A stretch of 64,000 nucleotides of DNA from Microbacterium galbinum (GTDB lineage Bacteria; Actinomycetota; Actinomycetes; Actinomycetales; Microbacteriaceae): NCBI RefSeq assembly GCF_023101185.1, contig NZ_CP078077.1:3129630-3193629 (forward strand), given 5' to 3'. Positions 1 to 8,666 of the stretch are shown here, piece by piece; the stretch's first letter is position 1; every line of letters begins with the position of its first letter. The position numbers and the translations under genes were made by a program. Below the pieces are notes generated by a model. That model was not told the DNA's origin, did not search any database, and worked only from the letters and a program-made list of their open reading frames with translations.

Positions 1-552
1 CCGGTCGGCGCGCCAGCCGTAGCGCCGCTGGAGGGCGGCGGCGACCCGGTCGAAGCGCGCACGCGCGAGCACGGCGGCCTCGCGGCGCATGCCCGCATCG
101 TGGACGCTGTAGAGCTGCTCGACGTCGACCCAGGACTCCCGCCCCTGGGAGTCCCACTCCCCCGATCCGATCGACAGGTAGTCGCGATCGCCGTCGTGGG
201 AGCGGCTGGTCATCCGCACGGCGAACACCCGATCCGAGGACTCTCGGCCGATCACGAGCACCGGGCGGTCCTTGCCCCGCCCGTCGCCCTCCTCATAGGG
301 CACCCAGGTCCAGATGATCTCCCCGGCATCGGGAGCGCCGTCGCGATCGGGGGCGTAGGAGATGACGACGTCGTCGAGGTGCGCGGGATCGAGGCGCACG
401 GTCTCGATCCCGCGGGTGCGCCCGGCATCCGTTCTCGACGCCTTCAGCACGGCCGAACGTCCCGGCTCCTTGCGGGGCCGGGACGTTCGGGGTTTCAGTG
501 CGTCGAGCAGCGCTTGCGCGATCGTGACGAGGATGCTCCTGGATGAACTCAC
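1..552 (-). CDS. PemK/MazF-like toxin-family protein (3' end outside window)
   Basis: Reading from a GTG at 552 toward base 1, the frame stays open to the window edge, giving about 184 residues without a stop. The mid-region has a PemK/MazF-like core: IIWTWVPYEEG, then KDRPVLVIGRE and FAVRMTSRSHDGD. The first ~40 residues are a basic, Ser/Arg-rich extension. MazF/PemK toxins are small RNA endonucleases, but many actinobacterial members of this form stand alone without an antitoxin, and no antitoxin-like frame is seen beside it. A stop codon four codons upstream fixes GTG 552 as the earliest start. It follows amt on the same strand by 32 bp, so co-transcription is possible. Toxin activity is not shown by the sequence. 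Confidence 0.6.
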   Translation of the reverse strand, partial: MSSSRSILVTIAQALLDALKPRTSRPRKEPGRSAVLKASRTDAGRTRGIETVRLDPAHLDDVVISYAPDRDGAPDAGEIIWTWVPYEEGDGRGKDRPVLVIGRESSDRVFAVRMTSRSHDGDRDYLSIGSGEWDSQGRESWVDVEQLYSVHDAGMRREAAVLARARFDRVAAALQRRYGWRADR

Positions 553-584
553 ACGTTCACACTACGTCGCTCGCGCTCGGGCGA

Positions 585-1823
585 TCAGGCGTTGGTGAGC
601 GCGTAGCCCTCCTCGCCGTGGACGACGGAGTCGACACCGGCGATCTCGTCCTCGCTGGTGACGCGGAAGCCGATCGTCTTCTCGATCGCGAAGCCGATGA
701 TGAAGGCGACGACGAAGGAGTAGATCAGCACGCCACCTGCGGCGATGGCCTGGACGGCCAGCAGGCGCCAGTCACCACCGGTGAACATGCCCTGTCCGGT
801 GGCGAAGAAGCCGAGGTAGAGGGTACCGATGAGGCCACCGACGAGGTGGATGCCGACGACGTCGAGCGAGTCGTCGAAGCCGAGACGGAACTTCAGCTCG
901 ACCGCCAGGGCGCAGACGACACCGGCGACGAGGCCGAGGACCAGTGCCCAGCCGGGCGTCAGGTTGGCGCAGGCGGGGGTGATGGCGACGAGACCGGCGA
1001 CGGCACCCGAGGCGGCGCCGACCGAGGTGGGCTTGCCGTCCTTGATCTTCTCGATGACGATCCAACCGAGGATGGCCGCCGCCGTGGCGCCGAGGGTGTT
1101 GATGCCGATGAGTCCGACACCGCCCATGTCCTCCGACAGCCACTCCGCACCGGCGTTGAAGCCGAACCAGCCGAACCACAGCAGAGCGGCACCGAGCAGC
1201 GTCAGCGGCACGTTGTGCGGCTTGAGGATGCCCTTCTGGAAGCCGATGCGCTTGCCGAGGACGAGAGCGAGGGCGAGGGCCGCGGCACCCGCGTTGATGT
1301 GCACCGCGGTACCACCGGCGTAGTCGATGACGGCGATGCCGCTGTCCTCGCCGAAGAGGGTGGTGCCGAGGTTCATGATCCAGCCGCCGCCCCAGACCCA
1401 CGCGGCGATCGGGAAGTACCCGACCGTGGCGAAGATGCCGGCGAAGATCAGCCAGGAGCCGAACTTGGCGCGGTCGGCGATGGCGCCGGAGATCAGGGCG
1501 ACCGTGATGATCGCGAAGGTCGCGCCGTACGCGACACCGAGAAGGGCGACGTTCGCGTCGGGGCCCTCGGACAGCGCCGAGAGACCGAAGTCGGCGAACG
1601 GGTTGCCCGCGAACTGCGTGGGGCTGTCGACCGCGCTCATCGAGTAGCCGAACAGGATCCAGAGCACGGCCACCAGTCCGATGGAGCCGAAGCTCATCAT
1701 CATCATGCTGACCACGCTCTTCGCCTTGACCAGGCCGCCGTAGAAGAAGGCGACACCGGGGGTCATGAGAAGAACGAGGGCGGTCGCGGTGATCGCCCAG
1801 GAGATGTTGCCGGGAGCATCCAT
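585..1823 (-). CDS. amt: Ammonium transporter Amt
   Basis: This 412-residue multi-pass membrane protein matches the Amt/MEP/Rh family, with about eleven hydrophobic segments. Family motifs are visible: DYAGGTAVHINAG, with the first pore histidine; WFGWFGFNAGAEW; and VGIHLVGGLIGTL, with the second pore histidine. It should carry ammonium into the cell for glutamine synthetase. The ATG at 1823 is chosen because GAGG lies about 7 nt upstream; a GTG 12 nt earlier is possible. Unlike many actinobacterial loci, no glnK or glnD follows it; the next gene is a PemK-like frame. Two GlnR-type boxes upstream suggest induction under nitrogen limitation. Confidence 0.96.
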   Translation of the reverse strand: MDAPGNISWAITATALVLLMTPGVAFFYGGLVKAKSVVSMMMMSFGSIGLVAVLWILFGYSMSAVDSPTQFAGNPFADFGLSALSEGPDANVALLGVAYGATFAIITVALISGAIADRAKFGSWLIFAGIFATVGYFPIAAWVWGGGWIMNLGTTLFGEDSGIAVIDYAGGTAVHINAGAAALALALVLGKRIGFQKGILKPHNVPLTLLGAALLWFGWFGFNAGAEWLSEDMGGVGLIGINTLGATAAAILGWIVIEKIKDGKPTSVGAASGAVAGLVAITPACANLTPGWALVLGLVAGVVCALAVELKFRLGFDDSLDVVGIHLVGGLIGTLYLGFFATGQGMFTGGDWRLLAVQAIAAGGVLIYSFVVAFIIGFAIEKTIGFRVTSEDEIAGVDSVVHGEEGYALTNA

Positions 1824-1894
1824 GGAATACCTCACATCCGAGTAACTGAGAGCACCAGTGTGGCGATGCCCGGTTTCGGGAAGGCGCGAGGAGT

Positions 1895-1910
1895 GTTTCG
1901 CTCCGGTTAC
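1895..1910 (-). promoter_or_regulatory. Candidate GlnR box upstream of amt
   Basis: On the minus strand this reads GTAAC-CGGAGC-GAAAC, an exact fit to the actinobacterial GlnR pattern gTnAC-n6-GaAAC. It lies about 72 bp upstream of the amt start, a sensible position for an activator. The same pattern precedes glnA1 at 43574. Binding is inferred from the motif and the regulon logic. Confidence 0.65.
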
Positions 1911-1925
1911 ACCCGGCGTCGGTGT

Positions 1926-1941
1926 GTAACCATCGCGTTAC
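1926..1941 (-). promoter_or_regulatory. Second GlnR-like half-site pair upstream of amt
   Basis: GTAAC and GTTAC half-sites flank a 6-bp spacer, giving a perfect 5-bp inverted repeat just upstream of the 1895-1910 box. It overlaps the last codons of zapE. Paired GlnR boxes are common at nitrogen-assimilation promoters in actinobacteria, so the two sites probably act together on amt. Confidence 0.5.
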
Positions 1942-2981
1942 GCGCGGCTGGAATGCGTCAGTGCATTCAGCCGGGAGATGGCGCGCAGGTACTTCTTGCG
2001 GTACCCGCCGCCGAGCATCTCCTCGGCGAAGACCTGGTCCAGCGATACTCCGGTCGCGGCGATAGGGATCTGCGCGTCGTAGAGGCGATCGACGAAGGCG
2101 ACGAACCGCAGCGCCTCGGACTGATCGGTGAGCACGCGCACATCGCGCAGCCCGACGAGTCGGAGGCCGTCGATCAGGCGGATGTACCGAGAGGGGTGCA
2201 CGCGCGCCAGGTGCGCGACGGCCTCGTCGAATGCGTCGTCGGAGACCAGCCCGGACTCGGATGCCGTGGCGACCGCCGAGGCGTAGTCCTCATCGGAGAG
2301 CACGATCGAGTGCCCGTCGATCGCCCGCTGACGGAAGTCGACTCCGTCGATCCGCATCGTCTGGAAGCTGTCCGACATCTGATGGATCTCGCGGAGGAAA
2401 TCCTGCGCGGCGAAGCGGCCCTCGCCCAGAGCATTGGGAGGGGTGTTCGATGTGGCCGCGAGCTTCGTACCCGAGGTGACGAGCTCGCCCAGCAGACGCG
2501 TCATGACCATCGTGTCGCCCGGGTCGTCGAGCTCGAATTCGTCGATGCAGAGGAGGTCGGCTCCGCGCAGCAGGTCCACCGTGTTCTTGTATCCGAGGGC
2601 CCCGACCAGGGCGGTGTACTCGATGAAGGATCCGAAGTACTTCCGTCGGGCGGGCATGGCGTGATAGATCGACGCGAGGAGGTGCGTCTTCCCGACGCCG
2701 AAACCGCCGTCGAGGTAAACGCCGGGCTTGACCGCCGCCTCCTTCTTCGGTCGGCTGAAGAACGACGCCTTCTTGACCGGCGCACCGCGCCCGGCGAAAC
2801 GCAGGAGCGTCTCCTTCGCCTCCTCCTGGGAGGGGTACGACTCATCCGCGCGGTAGCTGTCGAACGTCGCGCCGTCGAACTGCGGCGGCGGAACGAGGCT
2901 CGCGAGCATCTCGGGACCGGTGACGGTCGGCTGGCGGTCGCTGAGGCGCACGACGCCCGTGGTGCTCTGCGTGTCGGTCAT
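1938..2981 (-). CDS. zapE: Cell division protein ZapE (AFG1-like ATPase)
   Basis: This 347-residue P-loop ATPase of the AFG1/ZapE family has a Walker [14 protein letters not shown] near residue 100 and a Walker B-like [16 protein letters not shown], both hallmarks of the family. E. coli ZapE is about 375 residues and acts at the Z-ring; related AFG1 proteins work with proteases in mitochondria. The actinobacterial role is inferred from homology. The gene is divergent from the sulfurtransferase at 3112. Its 3' end abuts the GlnR boxes of amt. Confidence 0.9.
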   Translation of the reverse strand: MTDTQSTTGVVRLSDRQPTVTGPEMLASLVPPPQFDGATFDSYRADESYPSQEEAKETLLRFAGRGAPVKKASFFSRPKKEAAVKPGVYLDGGFGVGKTHLLASIYHAMPARRKYFGSFIEYTALVGALGYKNTVDLLRGADLLCIDEFELDDPGDTMVMTRLLGELVTSGTKLAATSNTPPNALGEGRFAAQDFLREIHQMSDSFQTMRIDGVDFRQRAIDGHSIVLSDEDYASAVATASESGLVSDDAFDEAVAHLARVHPSRYIRLIDGLRLVGLRDVRVLTDQSEALRFVAFVDRLYDAQIPIAATGVSLDQVFAEEMLGGGYRKKYLRAISRLNALTHSSRA

Positions 2982-3111
2982 TCGTTTCCTGTGTCGAAGT
3001 CTTACGAATCCGGCGCCTGCGGCACCGCGGGGAACTATCGTCGAAGCGACGGAACAACACTACGCCGTCGCCGCCCGCCCCCTTCACTCGCACACCCCCG
3101 AGGAGCATCCC

Positions 3112-4005
3112 GTGACCATCGAGTTCGACACGTCGTCCGCAAAGTTCGCCGAGTACTCCGAGCCCGGCCGGCTCGTCACCACGGAGTGGCTCGCCGCTCA
3201 CCTGGGAGAGCCGGGGCTGGTCGTGGTGGAGTCCGACGAGGACGTGCTCCTGTACGAGACCGGACACATCCCGGGCGCGGTGAAGGTCGATTGGCACACC
3301 GAACTCAACGACCCGGTCGTGCGCGACTACGTCGACGGCGAAGGCTTCGCCGAGCTGCTGAGCCGCAAGGGCATCGCCCGTGACGACACGGTGGTCATCT
3401 ACGGCGACAAGAACAACTGGTGGGCGGCATACGCACTGTGGGTGTTCTCGCTGTTCGGTCACGAGGACGTCCGTCTGCTCGACGGCGGCCGCGACCGCTG
3501 GATCTCCGAGGGCCGCGAGATCACGCGCGAGGCGACGAACCGCCCCGCGGTCGAGTACCCGATCGTCGAGCGCGACGACACGCTCCTTCGCGCCTACAAG
3601 GAGGACGTGCTCGCCCACATCGGCAAGCCGCTCATCGACGTGCGCTCGCCCGAGGAGTACAGCGGAGAGCGCACGACCGCCCCCGCCTACCCCGAGGAGG
3701 GCACTCTGCGCGCCGGCCACATCCCCACCGCGCAGAGCGTGCCGTGGGCGAAGGCGGTCGCGGAGGACGGCGGGTTCAAGTCCCGCGCCGAACTCGACGC
3801 CATCTACCGCGACGGCGCCGGTCTCGCCGATGGCGACGAGGTCGTCGCGTACTGCCGCATCGGTGAGCGGTCCAGCCACACGTGGTTCGTCCTCAAGCAC
3901 CTCCTCGGCTTCGAGAACGTGCGCAACTACGACGGCTCGTGGACCGAGTGGGGCAGCGCGGTGCGCGTTCCGATCGTGACCGGCTCGGAGCCCGGAGCGC
4001 TCTGA
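3112..4005 (+). CDS. Thiosulfate/3-mercaptopyruvate sulfurtransferase (tandem rhodanese)
   Basis: This 297-residue protein has two rhodanese domains. The N-terminal domain contains [16 protein letters not shown], and the C-terminal domain carries the active-site loop [16 protein letters not shown], with the catalytic Cys about 40 residues from the end. Such enzymes move sulfane sulfur from thiosulfate or 3-mercaptopyruvate to an acceptor. GTG 3112 is chosen because GAGGAG lies 6-8 nt upstream. sufE starts about 20 bp downstream, so the two genes probably form a sulfur-trafficking operon. The sequence does not decide the donor. Confidence 0.92.
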   Translation: MTIEFDTSSAKFAEYSEPGRLVTTEWLAAHLGEPGLVVVESDEDVLLYETGHIPGAVKVDWHTELNDPVVRDYVDGEGFAELLSRKGIARDDTVVIYGDKNNWWAAYALWVFSLFGHEDVRLLDGGRDRWISEGREITREATNRPAVEYPIVERDDTLLRAYKEDVLAHIGKPLIDVRSPEEYSGERTTAPAYPEEGTLRAGHIPTAQSVPWAKAVAEDGGFKSRAELDAIYRDGAGLADGDEVVAYCRIGERSSHTWFVLKHLLGFENVRNYDGSWTEWGSAVRVPIVTGSEPGAL

Positions 4006-4024
4006 GCGTGTGACAATGACAGGG

Positions 4025-4456
4025 ATGAGCGAAACGCACGTTCCTGAGACCCTCGCCGAGATCCGAGACGCCTTCCTCGACACGCCCGAGAGCGACCGCC
4101 TGCTGCTCCTTCTGGAGTTCGCGGACGAGCTCCCCGCGGTGTCCGAGGAGGTCGCGAACCATCCGGAGATGTGCGAGCGTGTCGCCGAGTGCCAGTCCCC
4201 CGTGTACATCTACGTCGAGATCGTCGATGGCCGCGTCGTCATGCACGCCACCGCACCGCCGGAGGCGCCGACGACTCGGGGGTTCGCGAGCATCCTCGTG
4301 CAGGGCATCACGGGGCTCACGCCCGACGAGGTGCTGGCGATCCCCGAGGACTACCCGCAGGCGATCGGTCTGACCAAGGCCGTCTCGCCCCTGCGCATCG
4401 GCGGAATGACGGGAATGCTCATGCGAGCGAAGAAGCAGGTCAGGCAGAAGCGCTGA
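4025..4456 (+). CDS. sufE: SufE family cysteine desulfuration protein
   Basis: This 143-residue protein belongs to the SufE family, which accepts persulfide sulfur from a cysteine desulfurase and passes it to the Fe-S scaffold. The expected cysteine is in CERVAECQSPVYIYVE near residue 58, and the C-terminal part GLTPDEVLAIPEDY...GLTKAVSPLRIGGM is typical. Three starts are possible (GTG 4010, ATG 4016, ATG 4025). ATG 4025 gives the usual N-terminus and lies 7 nt after a GACAAT -10-like hexamer. The last 17 bp overlap the convergent hydrolase gene. Adjacency to a rhodanese supports a role in sulfur transfer. Confidence 0.9.
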   Translation: MSETHVPETLAEIRDAFLDTPESDRLLLLLEFADELPAVSEEVANHPEMCERVAECQSPVYIYVEIVDGRVVMHATAPPEAPTTRGFASILVQGITGLTPDEVLAIPEDYPQAIGLTKAVSPLRIGGMTGMLMRAKKQVRQKR

Positions 4457-5594
4457 ATCCCTGCGCCGCGAGCCAGTCGCGGACCGCTGCGGTCCACCCG
4501 GTCTCGTCGTAGTTCCAGATCTTGGTGTGGCGCGCCCCCGAGAAGACCGGCATCGTGACGAGGTCCGGGCGCGCGTCCCGCAGGGCATGCGAGGCGTCCG
4601 CGGGTACGAAGCCGTCGTCGTCGCTATGCAGGATGAGCGTGGGGGCGGCGAGCTCCTCGGCGCGCGCGACCATGTCGAGGCGGTCGAACGCTATCGCGTC
4701 CTCCGCCCCGCTCAGTCGCGCGGTCACCGGAAGGGACAGCGCCCCCATCGCCAGTGCCGGAAGCGGTGCGCGGAGCCCCGCCTCTCGTGCCTGATAACGC
4801 AGTACGGTGCGCCAGTCGACCACCGGCGACTCGAGGATGAGCCCGGCGATGCGGTCGCGGTTGCCGGAGTTCACGGCCGTCTGCAGCGAGACGGCACCGC
4901 CCATCGACCAGCCCATCAGGATCACCCGCTCGGCTCCGTGCCGGAGGGCGTAGGCGATCGCGGCATCCACGTCACGCCATTCCGCGGCTCCGAGTGCATA
5001 CGCTCCGCCGCGGCTTCGCGGGGCCTCGCCGTCGTTGCGATACGAGACCACGAGGTTCGGCAGCCCTGCGGCGTGGAGGACGGGCACCGCACGCAAGCAC
5101 TCGGCCCTGGTCGTTCCACGTCCGTGCACCTGAATGACCCAGGTGCTCGACGCCGCGGGGAAGAACCACGCGGGGCAGGGTCCGGCGGGCGAACCGATGA
5201 GGACGTTGCTCCAGGGCAGATGCAGCTCCGATGGGGCGGAGTAGTACCAGCCGCTGAAACCGGCGTCGCGATCGACGCGCGCACCCGGCTCGATCTGGGT
5301 GAGGAGCTTGCGCCGCACGGTCGTGCTGTCGGCGCTGAGCACCGCACCCAGCTTGACGTATCCGTACGTTCCCGTCGTGTAGAGCCCGTAACGCCCGGGA
5401 AGCTCGGTGTCGAGCGTGCGAGCGAGCTCGATGGTCTGCGCTCCCGTGTCGACCGCGAGGATCTTCGTGTTGGGTCCGCTCCGGGTCGGCATCACGACCC
5501 GGCGGGCGATGCTCAGCACGAGCAGCGCGGACGCCGCTCCGAGTGCGAGCAGGACAGGGAGAAGGAGTGCAACGGCGTGCCTGAGACTCTTCAT
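4440..5594 (-). CDS. Membrane-anchored alpha/beta hydrolase
   Basis: This 384-residue protein begins with an N-terminal transmembrane segment at about residues 8-30. The catalytic domain is therefore probably outside the cytoplasm, although the orientation is not shown. Alpha/beta hydrolase features are the nucleophile elbow GWSMGG, a later acid loop LILHSDDDGFVP and the catalytic histidine in SGARHTKIWN. HGRGTTRAECLR probably contributes the oxyanion region. The substrate cannot be deduced; relatives are annotated as prolyl-oligopeptidase-like hydrolases or BAAT-type esterases. It is convergent with sufE, overlapping by 17 bp, and divergent from DUF3000. Confidence 0.82.
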   Translation of the reverse strand: MKSLRHAVALLLPVLLALGAASALLVLSIARRVVMPTRSGPNTKILAVDTGAQTIELARTLDTELPGRYGLYTTGTYGYVKLGAVLSADSTTVRRKLLTQIEPGARVDRDAGFSGWYYSAPSELHLPWSNVLIGSPAGPCPAWFFPAASSTWVIQVHGRGTTRAECLRAVPVLHAAGLPNLVVSYRNDGEAPRSRGGAYALGAAEWRDVDAAIAYALRHGAERVILMGWSMGGAVSLQTAVNSGNRDRIAGLILESPVVDWRTVLRYQAREAGLRAPLPALAMGALSLPVTARLSGAEDAIAFDRLDMVARAEELAAPTLILHSDDDGFVPADASHALRDARPDLVTMPVFSGARHTKIWNYDETGWTAAVRDWLAAQGFSASA

Positions 5595-5607
5595 CGCTTC
5601 CTGACTC

Positions 5608-5613
5608 TAGCCT
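5608..5613 (+). promoter_or_regulatory. -10 element for leaderless DUF3000-rnd transcript
   Basis: TAGCCT lies exactly 6 nt before the GTG of the DUF3000 gene and no ribosome binding site is present. This geometry places the transcription start on the start codon. Confidence 0.55.
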
Positions 5614-5619
5614 GTTGCC

Positions 5620-6201
5620 GTGACCGCACCCCCCGATGCCGGGACCCTCTTCGAGAACGCCGCCGCAGAACTGCGCGAGACGGCGTTCCGTGACGACATC
5701 ACCGTGCACGAGATTCCGACCCCGACCGGCCTCGCGCCCTTCGCTCTGGCGCTCGCCGCCGATGTCCGCCCCGACGACGACGGCGACTCCGTGTACGGAA
5801 CGGGTCGTTTCGTGCTGCTGCACGATCCGGACGAACCGGCGGGCTGGGGAGGATCGTGGCGGATCGTCATCTTCGCGCAGGCACCGCTCGAGACGGAGAT
5901 CGGCACGGATCCGCTGCTCGCCGACGTCACCTGGTCGTGGCTCGTCGATGCCCTCGACTCCCGGGAGGCCCGGTACGGCGCAGCGTCGGGCACCTCCACC
6001 AAGACGCTGTCGAAGGGATTCGGGGGCCTCGCCCTCGAAGGCGACGGCGCACAGATAGAATTGCGGGCGTCCTGGACTCCGCAGGGCCCGTTCCGTCCGC
6101 ACGTCGAGGCATGGGCCGAACTGGTCGGAATGCTGGCGGGTCTTCCGCCCGGTTCCGAGGGCATCGCCGTTCTCGGCGCGCGAAAGGCTGTACGTGACTG
6201 A
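5620..6201 (+). CDS. DUF3000 family protein
   Basis: This 193-residue protein belongs to the actinobacterial DUF3000 family, whose function is unknown. Typical features are an N-terminal FENAAAELRETAFRDDITVHEIP, a central GGSWRIVIFAQAPLETEIG, and a C-terminal ASWTPQGPFRPHVEAWAELVGML. No membrane segment or signal peptide is visible. Its last 8 bp overlap the RNase D gene, so translation of the two is probably coupled. The same DUF3000-rnd-dxs neighbourhood is known in Mycobacterium, which supports the family call. GTG 5620 is supported by the -10 element 6 nt upstream. Confidence 0.88.
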   Translation: MTAPPDAGTLFENAAAELRETAFRDDITVHEIPTPTGLAPFALALAADVRPDDDGDSVYGTGRFVLLHDPDEPAGWGGSWRIVIFAQAPLETEIGTDPLLADVTWSWLVDALDSREARYGAASGTSTKTLSKGFGGLALEGDGAQIELRASWTPQGPFRPHVEAWAELVGMLAGLPPGSEGIAVLGARKAVRD

Positions 6202-7387
6202 ATACTCCGTGATCTCGGATGCCGAGGAGTTCCGCGCCGCCTGCGCCGTGCTCGCGAACGGCACCGGACCGGTCGCCGTCGATGTCGAGCGCGCCTCCGG
6301 CTTCCGCTACTCCCAGCGCGCCTACCTCGTGCAGGTCTTCCGCCGGGACGCCGGCGTGTTCCTCTTCGACCCGCCCGCCATCGGCGACCTCACTCCGCTG
6401 AACGCGGCGATCGGCGACGTCGAATGGGTCTTCCACGCCGCGAGTCAGGATCTCCCCTCGCTGCGCGAGCTCGACCTCGACCCGCACACGATCTTCGACA
6501 CCGAGCTCGCCTCGCGCCTGCTCGGGCACGAGCGCGTGGGTCTCGCCGCCGTCGTCGAGCACACGCTCGGCATCACGCTGAAGAAGGAGCACTCGGCCGC
6601 GGACTGGTCGACGCGTCCCCTGCCGGATTCCTGGCTCGAATACGCGGCCCTCGACGTGCTGCACCTGATCGACGTGCGCGATGCGCTCGCCCTCGAACTC
6701 GAGGAGCAGGAGAAGACGGCATTCGCCGCCGAGGAGTTCGCGGCGACCCTGAGTCGCGCACCCAAGCCGCCCCGCGAAGACCCCTGGCGCCGTCTGAGCG
6801 GACTGCACCAGGTGCGCGGTGCCCGCAATCTCGCCGTGGCGCGCTCCCTCTGGCAGGCACGCGAAGCATATGCGCAGGCCCAGGACGTCTCCCCCGGACG
6901 CCTCATCCCCGACCGTTCGCTGGTGGCGGCGGTCATGGCGAATCCGCAGAGCAAGCAGGCGCTCGCCGGCATCAAGGAGTTCCAGGGGCGCGCGAGCCGC
7001 ACGCAGCTCGACCGCTGGTGGCAGGCCATCGTCGACGGACGGGCGACCGAGGAGCTGCCGCGCGAACGGGTTCCGAGCGACGCTCTGCCGCCCCCGCGCG
7101 CCTGGGCGGATCGCAACCCCGAGGCTGATGCACGCCTGAAAGCCGCGCGCCCCGTGGTCGAGGCGATCGCCGAGGAACTGCACATGCCGACGGAGAACCT
7201 GTTGACGCCCGAGTACCTCCGACGCGTCGCGTGGGCGCCCGCGGGAGACACCCCGGAAGCCATCGGCGGCGCACTGACGGCACTGGGCGCGCGCACCTGG
7301 CAGGTTGAACAAACCGCACAGAAGATCGCCGCCGCTTTTGTAGAAGCAGCGCAACAGCCCGACGAGGCTCCCGCCACGGCTTCGTAG
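6194..7387 (+). CDS. rnd: Ribonuclease D (DEDD exonuclease with HRDC domains)
   Basis: This 397-residue protein has an N-terminal DEDDy 3'-5' exonuclease domain. The metal-binding motifs are VAVDVERASGFRYSQRAYLVQ, where the usual DxE pair reads DVE; VFHAASQDLPSLRELDL; and LEYAALDVLHLID with the catalytic Tyr. The C-terminal half holds HRDC-type helical regions, one near LWQAREAYAQAQDVSPGRLI. RNase D trims the 3' ends of tRNA precursors and other stable RNAs. The GTG start overlaps the DUF3000 stop by 8 bp, so the two probably form one transcript. Confidence 0.93.
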   Translation: MTEYSVISDAEEFRAACAVLANGTGPVAVDVERASGFRYSQRAYLVQVFRRDAGVFLFDPPAIGDLTPLNAAIGDVEWVFHAASQDLPSLRELDLDPHTIFDTELASRLLGHERVGLAAVVEHTLGITLKKEHSAADWSTRPLPDSWLEYAALDVLHLIDVRDALALELEEQEKTAFAAEEFAATLSRAPKPPREDPWRRLSGLHQVRGARNLAVARSLWQAREAYAQAQDVSPGRLIPDRSLVAAVMANPQSKQALAGIKEFQGRASRTQLDRWWQAIVDGRATEELPRERVPSDALPPPRAWADRNPEADARLKAARPVVEAIAEELHMPTENLLTPEYLRRVAWAPAGDTPEAIGGALTALGARTWQVEQTAQKIAAAFVEAAQQPDEAPATAS

Positions 7388-7460
7388 GTTCGATCCAACC
7401 GATTCCTCCCCGTTTCGGGGCCTCCCTAGACTGAGGCCACCGCACAAACTTGGAGGCAGA

Positions 7461-8666
7461 GTGGCCGAGATCTCGGACGTCTTCTTCGTCGATGGAGTGC
7501 GCACCCCCTTCGGGCGCGCCGGCGAAAAGGGCATGTACTGGAACACCCGCGCAGACGACCTCGCCGTAAAGGCGACCATCGGTCTCATGGAGCGGAATCA
7601 GGCCGTCCCGGCCGACCGCATCGACGACGTCGCGATCGCCGCGACCTCGCAGACCGGGGATCAGGGACTCACGCTCGGTCGATCCGTGGCGATCCTCGCC
7701 GGACTCCCCCAGACCGTTCCCGGCCTCGCGGTCGAGCGGATGTGCGCGGGAGCGATGACGAGCGTGACGACCATGGGCGCCTCGATCGGGGTGGGCATGT
7801 ACGACCTGGCCCTCGCCGGTGGCGTGGAGCACATGGGTCATCACCCGATCGGCGGCAACGCCGACCCGAACCCGCGATTCGTCGCCGAGAAGATGGTCGA
7901 CCCCGGAGCGCTCAACATGGGCGTCACCGCCGAGCGCATCTTCGATCGTTTCCCGCACCTCACCAAGGAGCGCTCCGACCGGTTCGGCATGCTCAGCCAG
8001 CACAAGGTGCAGGCCGCCTACGACGCGGGCAAGATCCAGCCCGACCTCGTCTCGGTGGCGATCAAGGATGCCGAGGGCGCCTGGGGACTCGCGACCGAGG
8101 ACGAGGGGCGCCGCCCCCAGACCACGATGGAGGACCTGGCCGCTCTGAAGACGCCGTTCCGCCCGCACGGTCGCGTCACCGCCGGCACCTCCTCACCCCT
8201 CACCGACGGCGCGACGATGTCGCTGCTCGCCGGCGGCGGCGCGGTCAAGGAACTGGGTCTCGCCCCGAAGATGCGCATGGTCTCGTTCGCGTTCGCGGGC
8301 GTCCAGCCCGAGATCATGGGTATCGGTCCGATCCCGTCGACCGAGAAGGCGCTGAAGAAGGCCGGCCTGTCGATCTCCGACATCGGGCTCTTCGAGCTCA
8401 ACGAGGCGTTCGCCATCCAGGTCATCTCGCTGCTCGATCACTTCGGCATCGCGGACGACGACCCCCGCGTCAACCAGTGGGGCGGGGCCATCGCGCTCGG
8501 CCACCCGCTCGCAGCCTCCGGTGTGCGCCTGATGATCCAGCTCGCGGCCCAGTTCGCCGAGCGCCCCGACGTCCGCTACGGCCTGACCGCGATGTGCGTC
8601 GGCCTCGGACAGGGCGGTTCGGTCATCTGGGAGAACCCGCACTACGACGGCAAGAAGCGGAAGTGA
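7461..8666 (+). CDS. fadA: Acetyl-CoA C-acyltransferase (thiolase)
   Basis: This 401-residue thiolase should cleave 3-ketoacyl-CoA to acetyl-CoA in fatty acid beta-oxidation. The nucleophilic cysteine is C95 in ERMCAGAMTS. The C-terminal catalytic motifs are GGAIALGHPLAASG, with the base histidine, and TAMCVGLGQGG, with the second cysteine. TTGGAGG stands 5-6 nt before the GTG. Its TGA shares one base with the ATG of the next gene (TGATG), indicating a translationally coupled two-subunit beta-oxidation complex. A TAGACT element near 7427 is a possible -10. Confidence 0.95.
   Translation: MAEISDVFFVDGVRTPFGRAGEKGMYWNTRADDLAVKATIGLMERNQAVPADRIDDVAIAATSQTGDQGLTLGRSVAILAGLPQTVPGLAVERMCAGAMTSVTTMGASIGVGMYDLALAGGVEHMGHHPIGGNADPNPRFVAEKMVDPGALNMGVTAERIFDRFPHLTKERSDRFGMLSQHKVQAAYDAGKIQPDLVSVAIKDAEGAWGLATEDEGRRPQTTMEDLAALKTPFRPHGRVTAGTSSPLTDGATMSLLAGGGAVKELGLAPKMRMVSFAFAGVQPEIMGIGPIPSTEKALKKAGLSISDIGLFELNEAFAIQVISLLDHFGIADDDPRVNQWGGAIALGHPLAASGVRLMIQLAAQFAERPDVRYGLTAMCVGLGQGGSVIWENPHYDGKKRK

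Noticed and set aside
543..3383. 946-codon open frame on the plus strand
   Set aside because: It covers amt and zapE on the opposite strand, which have clear domains. The frame reads as low-complexity Asp/Glu/Arg.
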